From: Mesorhabditis belari
Taxonomy: Eukaryota; Nematoda; Chromadorea; Rhabditida; Rhabditidae
DNA length: 64,000 nt
Direction: 5' to 3'
Assembly (NCBI GenBank): GCA_958450365.1
Contig: CAUEEP010000724.1
Coordinates: forward strand, 1,148,001 to 1,212,000
Part shown: positions 35,601 to 47,600 of the stretch, one piece after another
Position numbering within the stretch: the stretch's first letter is position 1
Layout of the letters: every line of letters starts with the position of its first letter
The notes under the pieces: generated by a model
The model's input: the letters and a program-made list of their open reading frames with translations, nothing else
Told to the model about the DNA's origin: nothing
Databases searched by the model: none
Program-made: the position numbers and the translations under genes

Positions 35601-38600
35601 CAATGTTCCCTGTGCATTAAGAGCTCTTGTCGCAAGTGGTGTTAGCTAACGTCAATCAAATTTGAGGAAGAATTGGAGATTGATGGGAGAGGCGTTCAAT
35701 GAGGACCCTGGGACTCTGAGGGTCCTCCCTGGGACTCTGAAGGTCCTTCCTGGGACCCTGGGACTCTGAAGGTCCTTCCTGGGACCCTGGGACTCTGAGG
35801 GTCCTCCCAGTCTCCCTCCGTTTCCCCATTAATCTTCTCCTCTAGAGCTTGCCCCTGGTTTTTTCTAGGGTGTTAGAAAATGGATCTATTTGAGCTTGGA
35901 AAAAAGTTGAAGAGTGAAAGAATGCTCATGCTTGAGAATCGGCCCGATTGAACCCTGGGGAATTGAGAGAGCTTTAGCTTTCTTTAGCTTTTTGTCGGGG
36001 AAAAAGAATCTCGACACATTTCGCTCGATTTTGAGATTATCGCTGGGAATGCGGAAAAAAAGGGGATTTGTGCAATTTTTTTCGAATACAAATTGACGAA
36101 ATCAAATTTTCGACGATTAGAATGTTGTTAACTTGAAAATTTTGAGTTGAAATGGCAAACAAATTCCCTTTCTGATGCACTAAACTTTGTGTAATTGCTG
36201 CTGAAGCTTGGAGACTTTTTGAGCGTCAACTCGATTAGCTATAGCATGACCCGCTACCGTATCCCGTTGCAATGCGTTGCCAAGTTCATCCACTTTACAG
36301 TAATCCAAATATTTGGCACCGTGGGTTACTCTAAAATGACAAAAAGTGTATGGTAGCCAAGTCATAGCATCGTAACATCAACTACTAATGAAACTACATC
36401 AACTAATGATAAAACTACATCAACTACTGACTATTAGAGATATGAAACTGACCGTAAGTCTATTTACAGTAACCCAGATAAGAAAATTAGTCATAAAAAT
36501 TACCGTAACATCAACTACTTATAGATAGAAAATTCAAAAACTATAAAAACTTATGATGTGAAGATTTAAACAGCAGCTACAGTAGCTGGAGCATGCTTTA
36601 GAGCACCGGGAATGCGCCAGAAAAATGCACATGAAAGAGAGGGTTTAGATTTTTGATTTTGACACGTGCGTCATAATTACTCATCATGGGAGTGGGACAA
36701 GTGCGACCTTTTTTTGCCGGAAAAGGCCTTAGGAAAGGTCGTAGAGCTTCAAAAATGTTTTCATAGAAGGGAATCGTATGCGTAGATTCCGAATTTCGAC
36801 AAATCACACCTCGCTGACACGTCAAATTTGGGCTAAAAGGCAAAAACTGCGAAAAAGCGTTAAGTTGCGTAGTTCCAAAAGCTCTAAAAAGCTAATATTA
36901 ACCAATTTCTATTCCAAAAGTTGTTTTTCTATTTTCCTAGGTAATTTGAGGGCGTAGAATCGAAAATTTGACATATCAGAGTTTGTGGAAACAAACGGAC
37001 GGAGTTATACAAAGAGAAAAATCGACAATTTTCTGTAATTTGATCTAGCCGTCTTTGCCGTTTGTTTGTCTTTCAAATTGGTTCCACACGCTCTGTTATG
37101 TCAAAATTTGAATTCGACGCCCTCAAATTACCTAGAAAAACAACATTTGGAATAGAAATTGGTTAATATTAGCTTTTTAGCGCTTTTTTAGCTTTTGAAG
37201 CTTTTTTAAAACGCGAAAAAAGGTGCGCTAATGGGCAGGGTGCGGAAAAAAAGGTGCGCAAATGTCCGGCTGCGCAAAAAAAAGGTCGGATTTGTCCCGC
37301 TCATCGAAAACAAAGTGGAAAATTTTTCCGAGTCGTTAAAATCAAATTTTTCAAAAATTTTTTCGATAACAATATTCATTTGATACATAGCAACTATTAC
37401 AAAATTTAAATTTCAAAAATATCTTCATCAGCAAGCATCCATACGTTTTGGGAACGCATCTACTGTGACACGCAAGTAGGAAGCCGGGACTAAAACCGCT
37501 TTTTTGCAGTTTGTGGGTTTTCCTTGACGGCTCACCAAATTGTCGACTTTTAAGCGTCGATTTTCAGCTTCGTTTTCACTTCATTCATCGTTTTTCCGTG
37601 GATGTTGTTCACAATATGGCGTTTAGCTCATGGTGTAAGCTTTGGTTTTGGTTCTGGCTTCTTCACAGGGACAGAGACTTCACAGAGACAGAGACACACT
37701 TCTTCTTCTTCTTCTTCTTCACAAGCTTCTTCACAGGCTTCTTCACACGGCCTTCGACTTCGACCTTCGACGCAAACCAGTCCGGAAGTCGTGCTCGTGT
37801 ACCATTTTGAAGAGTCACCACCGTTCCCATCATGAGCCTTGACTTGTGTTTCGGTCCTGGTAGAGCATCCATCCAGGAGACATCGCCTGTGTGGCAAAAG
37901 GCAGCATTTGGGTCTCCATAATGTTCTTGTAAGCCACAGCATTCATCGTTGAGTTGACGAGAACTAATGGATCTACTGAAGTTCGTGACATATAATTTTG
38001 CACGACACAGTCGGATCGGCCCAAATCTTTTACGATTTTCCTGATTGAGTTTGCTTCTCCGCCAATCTTCAAACAATCGAGTTGACGAAAAATCCATCGG
38101 ATTGAGATCCGAGGAGCTCGAGGACCATTGATCAAACGCGATAAAGCCCGGAAAGTTCTGTCGGCACCAGTCTTGGACAAAACGAGCCTTATGGGCAGCA
38201 GCCCCATCCTGTTGGCAGCAACTGTTGAACAAAACACAAAACAAAAAATGTCCAATGTCAACAAAACAACAAAAATCCCATATTAATATAAGAAACATGC
38301 AAAAAAAAACTCGAAGAATACGTGACTAGCATGTTTATGAGTAATTATGATGCACCCTGTACTCCTGAATGACATCCTGAATGTCGATTTTGATTTAGAA
38401 ATATAGGGTAAAAGTTAGCAAGGGTAAAAGTTATTTTTAGCTGATGCCGATGATGAGTTACGCTTGCAACTTCTCGAGCAATTGATGCTTGTCGTGTTGA
38501 TCATTGGGAGGTGAACAGATTTGACAACATTTCTATGTGTTAGGTTGGAGCATACCGTAAATATTCTAATAGAAAAGCTCCCTAGAAGTCTCGTCTTCGT

Positions 38601-41600
38601 CGTCGAGTCTAAGTTTACTCTTAAACAAACGCTCATATCTTGACACCAGTACGTTTGTTTCTGCACGCTTTGGTATCAAAATAATGTAGAGAGAATGGGT
38701 GATCTTTTAAGATATAGCACATATTTTTAGTATTAACCAGCGCTTAGGAAAAAAATGATTGAAAAATGATGAAAAATCGACTTTTTTGCCACTTTACCTA
38801 AGAAGGGGAAGTCACAAAATCTAGGGGGCCAATCGAAATGAGACCTAGACCATCTGATGCAGAATTTGACACTGATTCCGAATCTACAGTTGAACGGACA
38901 GTTACACCTTTTCAAGAGCTAGCTGTTGGTGAGCGAGCACTTGGTCAATGCCTTGGCCAATGAGAACTCCCAAATTTTCTCTTTTACTTTGACAAGTTCC
39001 ATCTGGTTTCCGTTTAGAAGAAGAAAATACAGACTCTAGCCAATAAATAGCAAGATACTTCCAAATAGTTAAAAACTTGGATAAATAAAGGTCATAGTTT
39101 TTAAATGAGATCAAGACTTAGTTTTGTATCAAAGATGGATCTAATATGTATCTAATAATCTATCTAATAATCTAATAATCTATCTAATAATCTAATAGTC
39201 TATCTAATAATCTAATAATCTATCTAATAATCTAATAATCTATCTAATAATCTAATAGTCTATCTAATAATCTAATAGTCTATCTAATAATCTAATAATC
39301 TATCTAATAATCTAATAACCTATCTAATAATCTAATAACCTATCTAATAATCTAAGAACCTACCTAATATTAGGTTGGTGCAAAAGAAATTTCGGTCGAT
39401 ATAAAATGTTCTTATTTTTTAATCTGAAGAGCTTATTTGATGTTCTTTTGTGCATTTGTACTCTTGGATATTTACTTTATTTTCGCATTTTTTCAAAGTC
39501 AGAGCTTTCACTTTTTAATTGATTTTTGCTTTAGATCATGGTGGATCAAAAGTATGTTCTGCGCACGTGTCTTCTCTATGACTTCAAAATGGGCAAAAAC
39601 GCTGCTGATTCACATCGTGATCTCTGTTCCGCCTTTGGAGAACAGGTTATCACCGAAAGATCATGCCAGCTCTGGTTTGCCCAATTCCGAGATGGTAATG
39701 AATCTCTTGAAGACGAATCGCATGGACATCGTGCCACAGCCATCGACATGGAACAATTAATTGAATTGGAACAATTAATTGAATTGGAACAATTAATTGA
39801 ACGACAAGAATTGGAACAATTAATTGAAGCTGATCCAATGCAAACAACACGAGAACTTGCCAAACATCTCCAATTCAACAATTGTACGCCATTTGGAAAT
39901 AATTGGAAAGACAAATCGTAATGGACAATGGGTTCCACATCAATTGAGTGTTGAGAATCTGGGAGCACGCGTTTCGATCAGCCATATCTTGCTCCATAAG
40001 TCGAAAAGAAGCCATTTTTTTGAGAATATCTTGACGATGGATGAGAAGTGGATTCACTTTGATAATACTTCTCGAAAAAGGCAATGGCTGAGCAAAGGTC
40101 AAGCGCCAATTCCAACTCCAAAGCCGGATTATCATGGGCGCAAAGTGATGTTGTCTTGCTGGTGGAATATCAATGGACTTGTTCATTTTGAATTATTAGA
40201 GCCCGGAAAAACAGTCGATTCATCTTATTTTATTCAACAACTCAAGAAGGTTGACGAAATTTTGCGTGAAAAAGGCCTAAATCCCTCAACTATCAACTTT
40301 CTCCGTGATAATGCTCCAGCTCACACGGCAAAAACCTCTTGTAAGGAACTAGAGAAGCTAGGATGGAAGGTCTTACCACATGCGCCGTATAGTCCAGACT
40401 TAGCACCCTCCGATTTTCACCTTTTCAGATCGATGCAACATTCCCTTGAGAATTGCCAGTCTAAGAATGCAAAAGAAGTCGAAAATTGGGTGACCAACTA
40501 CTTTGCATCACAGAATCAAGCGTTCTTTGAGAAGGGGATCCGCAATCTGAAGCAACGTTGGAGGGATGTCATAGATAATAATGGTGCTTATTGTTTTAAA
40601 TAAATTGTTATCTAAAAAAATTTTGGATGACTTTAATGTTTTGTAAAAAAACGAAATTTCATTTGCACCAACCTAGTAATCTAATAATCTATCTAATAAT
40701 CTAATAACCTATCTAATAATCTAAGAACCTATCTAATGATCTAATAATCTATCTAATAATCTAAGAACCTATCTAATGATCTAATAATCTATCTAATAAT
40801 CTAACAACCTATCTAATAATCTAATATCCTATCTAATAATCTAAGAACCTACCTAATAATCTAATAACCTATCTAATAATCTAAGAACCTACCTAATAAT
40901 CTAATAACCTACAGTACTGGACAATGAAATATCATATTTGAAAAACGATCGTCACTTTCGCGCGTCTGTAACTCCCTTGTCTTTGAGTTTAAACTATTAG
41001 TGTTATACATTTTCTGAAAGCTCTTTTCAAGGGCTACACAATGGTAATATTAATATTTAGAAATAAGGTAAAAACAAGGGAGTTATAGACGCGCGAAAGT
41101 GACGATCGTTTTTCAAATATGATATTTCATTGTCCAGTAGTGTATCTAATAATTTAATAATCTATCTAATAATTTATCTAATAATCTAATCAATCTAATA
41201 ATTTGTAAACAAAAACAAATTAAACGTTAGAAACAATCGATTTATGACTTGAAGACTTTTACAAAAGAAATTTAGATGGTTACTCCCAAAGGGTGACATC
41301 AGTCGGGAACAACTCAGCCAGATTTTACTCGCCTATTTGGTAGCAAAAGAAATTTGCTGTTTTAAGCCATTCCTTTATAGGCAATCTCATCAGACATCGT
41401 CGAATTCTTTGATGTTTTCAAGGAAAAGGAGGTTTTCACGAGTCAACCCGTTCAAGTGATGGTGTTGATCGCGTGGACGGTTTGTTACTGAAGTTTTCGA
41501 AGTGTTTTGTGCGCCTGTAAACGCACACCATCTGGCGAACACATTTTCTCACTTTTCTCACGGAAAGCAAGTCTTCGCTGCAAGAGAAATAAAGAATTTG

Positions 41601-44600
41601 GTGGAGCAGAAGGTGGCGTGAAAGGTGGCGCTTACAGAGCTCAAAGCTGGCGCTTACAGAGCTCAAAGCTGGCGCTTACAGAGCTCAAAGCTGGCGCTTA
41701 CAGAGCTCAAAGCTGGCGCTTAAGAGCTCAAAGCTGGCCTTAAGAGCTCAAAGCTGGCCTCAGAGCTCAAGCTGGGCTACAGCTCAAAGCTGGCGCACAG
41801 GCTCAACGCGTACAGGCCAAAGTGGGCTACAGAGCTCAAAGCTGGCGCTTACAGAGCTCAAAGCTGGCGCTTACAGAGCTCAAAGGTGGCGCTTGCAGAG
41901 CTCAAAGGTGGCCCTTACAGAGCTCAAAGCTGGCCCTTACAGAGCTCAAAGGTGGCGCTTACAGAGCTCTATTGGGATCACTTCAGCTGTGCATAGATGA
42001 TTGCTTTCTAATATTAAATCAAAAAAGATCATCAGACTAAATTGTACTTTGAATTCGCCATTCAGCTTTCCCTCATCCAATTCCCATTCGTTTTGACGGT
42101 GTCGAGAGCGCGAAAGATGCGCGTCGCCATCACGCAAACTAGCGACGAGATCGAGATTCCCGAAAATCCCGATATGTCTAATGTTGGTGGTAAAAGAATG
42201 TATGCATTCTATTAGGTGTGTGAAAAAGTAATCCACGTTTTTAACGTTTAAATATAAAAGACCATAAGTTTCGTTAAAATAATTTTTATTCAACGATGTA
42301 ATCACCATTCGAAAGAACAACCTTTTGCCAACGTTCTACAAGTAAAGGCATTCCACGATAATGTGTCCAAAGGACTAAGGACCAAGAGGTCCTTAGTCCT
42401 TTGGTCCTTAGAGGCGAAGAAAAGATCAACCTAGCTTTTGACATCGTCTTCGGAATTGAACCGTTTATTGGCCAAATTATATGGCCCAAAAAGTTAGACA
42501 GAGACAAAAATAAATAATAATCAGATGGAGAAAGGTCTGGACTATACAGGGTGCGTCATAATTATTGCAACAAGAGTTCAAAGACCGTTTGTGATGTCAA
42601 GAATGTGCTGGCAAGAATGTGATGTCAAGAATGTGATGTCATGGGCGTGTAAAGCCAATAACAATCAAAATTGGACCTTCATGCAAGATGGAGCTCCCGC
42701 TCACACGAAGAAGACGGTTCAGGACTGGTGTGTGGCCAACTTTCCCTCAGTGTGTGGCCATTCATCCAACCAAGGATGAATGGCCTCCAAACTCACCGGA
42801 TCTCAATGTGATGGACTTTTCCATTTGGGCAATCTTAGAGGCTAATGTCTGCTCTCGAAAACACACAAGTTTGGATTGTTTGAAGAAGTCTTTGACCAAA
42901 GGATGGAAGGCGACTCCTCAAGATTCGGGCTCAAGATGACATTCGGGCTGCAGTGGAGGCATATCCGAACCGATTAAGGGCTGTTATCGATGTCGAGTCT
43001 TTAAAGAGACATGTGGTCGCGCGTTATCGTTCATCCGGTATCCATTTGTCCAACTTTTTGATAAAATTCATGGCATTCAAGCGTTTCCTTACGGTTGACC
43101 CATCACAATTTAATGTAAGGCCTATTTCTGAAGAGGTTGAACGAGGGTTTTCGAGAAGACAGCGTCTTATTTGGTCATCAGATAAAAATAAAAAACGTGG
43201 ATTACTTTTTCACACACCTAATAGAAAACTAATCAACTAATCAACATCAATCAAACAGAAAACTAATCAATTTCCCAGTTTCCATTCGATTAGCCCAGTT
43301 TTTGCATCATTGATTTACGATAATTGACGAATCATTGACGAAAAGGCTTGGCTCCAAAAACAAAGATTGTTTTTGAAAAACAAAAGTAAAAAGCATTGTC
43401 AGCTAAAGGATTTAAACTCACGGCAAAAGAATTTCGATAGCTAGATTACTCTACGTAGACATAGATTACTCTACGTAGACATAGATTACTCTACGTAGAC
43501 ATAGACTACTCTACGTAGACATGGATTACTCTACGTAGACATAGATTACTCTACGTAGACATAGACTACTCTACGTAGACATAGACTACTCTACGTAGAC
43601 TTCGATAGCTACAGGGTAGCGTACAATTATCGGAAACGGCTTTTCGGACAACTTTTTTGGAAAAGAAATTTTCGCGCGTTTAATCTATTTCAAAGTATCA
43701 AGTGTTTGAGGATTGTAGCCCTTGATCTTGGCTACATTTCTCTATCAAAAACTTCTCAATCGGATGTATACAACTCATTTAAAAAGTCCTTGAATGAGCA
43801 TGAGTCATCTCGGCAAAATCATCGTTTTCAATAGTTTTCAACTCTCAAGAATTGCAAAAGCCGAGTTTCCGATAATTGTCCGATAATTGACTATCCATTA
43901 TACCACAACCACTGTCGAAAGATGGCCTTAAATGGGTATAGCTAAAACTTATTTGCCAAGTATCTCGCGTTTCCAATGCGTTCTGCAAAAACTAAAACCG
44001 GATTCGGAATCAGCGTAAAAAAACTAAGTCTTGATCTCCTTGGATAAGCTAGTTCTCATTTGGAAATTGGAAAGGCAACAGTCACCTAGTACTATTCTTT
44101 CGTAAGCATTGTGATGCCTCATTGAATGATATCGAAATCGAGTTGATTAGATGGAAACTGGGTGTTTGATTGCGGTAGATTCTTTCTAAAATAGGTGTCT
44201 TCTGGCTGTCTTAGAAAACGCATTACGCATTACGGTAAATTCCGACAGATTACAGTAGATGTCTAGAAAAGGTGTCGGTTAAGGAAAATGCCCTCAAAAC
44301 CGAAATAAATGCCTCCTTTCAGATATGCAGCGATGTGGACATTTGGGCGATCGTGTTGGCTAACAGTTTGCAGGTAAACTTTGAGTCAAATATCGTAACT
44401 TATAGATTTTCTAATTCTAGAATAGAAAGAAAGAGCACTAGAAACGCTGCTTGCTTCAAATCTGTCGAATTGACATGAGCTATAGAGAATAGAGAATCTC
44501 AAGACCTTTCTTTAGCATTGAGAGTTTTAGGTGTCCATTCGAAAGCTCTTGAGATTCTCTATATGTTGAGCTTAGGCTTAGGCTTAGGCTTAGGTTTAGG

Positions 44601-47600
44601 CTTGGACTTAGTGCGAAGGCTAGCGGCTAGCGCCTCGCACTAAGTCTATTTGGGTTTGGGCTATACCCCCAATTTCCGGATCTCAGCCAGTTCTCGGAGC
44701 TAAGGGACACCCGTTTGGCGATGCTCATCCGCCCCCCATAGGAGCATCCTGGCAAATTTTCAGGTCACTCTCGTGTCTGGAAGTTGAGATATAGAAAGTG
44801 GTTTTTACGATTTTTTTGACATAGCCTAAAACGTCGAGATAGGTCCAGCCTCCCAAAGCGGTTTAGGCTTAGGGTTAGGCTTGGACTTAGTGCGAAGGCT
44901 AGCGGCTAGCGCCTCGCACTAAGTCTATTTGGGTTTGGGCTGAACCCCCATTTTCTGAATCTCAGCCGGTTCTCAGAGATAAGGGACACCCGTTTGGCGG
45001 TGTGCTTTGGAACCCAATGGGAGTATGTTGACAAAATTTCAGGTCGATCTCGTGTCTGGAATTTGAGATCTGACAAGTCTTAGGCTTAGGCTTAGGCTTA
45101 GGATGATCATGCCAGTCCGGTCCAGTCCGGCAGCTTTGAAGCAAGCTAGAAGCGTTCCTAGTGTGGCAGTTCGTCATTTTTGTTGTTTATAGTGTTTATT
45201 TCTAATGCAGAATATAAACTTCAACTCCAGGACATTCCATTCCTTTTGGTTCGTCTCTATTTGATGTTCGACCGAGGTCTTTACACCTATACAATGTTGT
45301 TTTTCACTTGCAAGAACGCGCTGATCATCGCTTTGCAAACCTATCGAGCGTTTGTGCTCATCAACGATCGGTTAGTGACAAAAAGATATTGATTTGCGTT
45401 TATGGTGATCAACGATCGTATATTTATTTTAAAAACTTAGCTACGTTCATCCGCAAAAGTTGAAACAAGAGGCGAATAAGGCGCGGCGGCAACAACAGCG
45501 CTCAAAATCGTCGCCGAAACGGAGACGCACAAAAAGAGAGGTTCGAAAAAGAAATTGTACGATCTGTTTAGATTTTAATATATAAAACATATCCAGGGAT
45601 ACAGTACTCAAGTGTTATACAAGAAGCATACTATAGCTAGAGAAGATACTGAGGTTTAAATGTCTTTAGGGAAATTTGCTTGCTCTCTGCTTGCACCGCT
45701 CCTCTATTCTCATTAAAAAATGGGTTTTCTAAAGCGTTCAAATATATTCAATTATTCAAATGAACAATTTTACTACTTTTCTATGCTTTTAAAACCTAAT
45801 AATTTTAGGAACTTTTACCTAAAATCATCTGAATCGATCTATTGCATAAGAAATGCGGATTTCAACATTTACATAAATTTCCAACGATAGAAACCTGATA
45901 TCGATGAATGTTATAAACTCGATGAATGTTACTATTTGAATGTTACTATTTGAAAGTTGTAAATCTCCTCTACAAAATAGGCTAAAACGTGTTTCAATTG
46001 ATCGAACCATTGAAGAAATTTCGAGGGCGATAAGCGAGTGACCAAAAAAGGGCAAAAAAGGAATCGAGTCACTTTAGCGACGAGTTTAGTGTGGTCAAAA
46101 TGGAGTTAGCTTCTCAAAATTGAAGATTTACTTTTGAAATAAGTTACACATTTGCTAGCTGCTTTTAGAAAAAGGTGTGCAAGAACTTTTGAGACACCCT
46201 GTAGATTTATTGGATAAAAACGGGCGAGGAGTACGGCGGTTGAGAAAGTTGACACGTTTTAGAAAAGGAGAATTTGAGATTCTATTTGAGAATTCAGAAT
46301 TCGATACAATACAATGAGAATCGATACAATTTTAGTTTCAACGAAGCGAAGAAATGGAGCATTTATGTGCGGTGAATGAGCCCGAAGAGGAGAGAAGTCC
46401 GAAAAGGGAAACGAGAAGGGAAATCGTTGAAGAGCAACGGGAAAGAAAAAGACGCGCATTCGATAATGAACAAGCAATGAAAACAACAAAAAGTACTAGA
46501 TTTATGAGTTATTAAATGCAAAGTCGATTCATAGACACCAAGAGAGCTTTTAGGTCGAAAGGGGGAAAGAGAAAGATTGGACACGCATGACTACGATCGA
46601 AATGATAACGATCGAAAGAGGAGAAGTGAGAGCAACAGAAAAAGAAATCACGGTGAGTTTGACGATTCAGTACTTTGAGCGGTAAACACAACCTTTCTAG
46701 TGCACTAAATTCTAGAGTTTTCTCAATTTCCGAACGTTCATTGCACCAGAAAGAGTGTGCTTATAGCTTTGAGTACAAAGTACGCCCACGCGATCTAATG
46801 CTACGCTTACTGGACTACAATGCGTTTCAAATTCTTAAGCGCATCCTATATTTTATTGATCAACAAAAAATAACTATAAAAAGTGAAAATCAAAATTAAT
46901 AATATGTAAAAGCACCAGAATAACGATTAATTACTTGAAAAATGCGGCTTAGCATTGAAGTGATGAGGTTTTGAAGAGTGTAAAAACGTTTTGAAACTGA
47001 CGATGATTCTTGTAGACAGCTCGGACAAGTATTCCCCATAAATTCTCTATCGAATTGAGGTCAGGAGATCGAGCGGATCAGTCCAAAGTTGCGATGTTGT
47101 TGTTGTTGTTGAGCCAGTCTCGGGTGTTTGACTCCAGCTCGATGAATTGACGCGTTGTCGTGTTGAAAAACATAAAGAACGATTGGATTTAGGATCAAGC
47201 AGTCGTCCAAGAAATTTGGACTGGATCAGGAGATTCATTCCAAATGTTGTTGTTGTTCAGCCAGTCTCGGGTGTCTCCGACTCAATGAATTGAGGCGTTG
47301 TCATGTTGAAACACATAGAGAACGGTCGGATTTAGGAGCAAAAACGGCAGTAAACAATCGTCTAAGACATCTATATAGTCAAAACGATTCATCCGATTCG
47401 AAACCATCTTCAGAGCGACCGTTCCATCAGCACAGAAGGCGGCTCAGACCAACACAGAGCCATCGCCAAAGTTTCGAATCTCAAACACAATCGGATCACG
47501 TAGAAGATCCATCCAATACTAGTCAGTTTGGATGGCCATCGGGGCCATCCAAATTCAATTTCTTCTCATCGGAAAAGATCACCTAAACTAGAAAAATTAA

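Noticed and set aside
37602..37942. Ser/Glu-rich frames near 37700
   Set aside because: CTT/AAG triplet run inside a mariner relic.
46675..46899. Frame ending ...ILKRILYFIDQQKITIK as a TMEM26 last exon
   Set aside because: Would need a poor acceptor and overlaps a MITE; the exons at 49423 and 49650 fit better.
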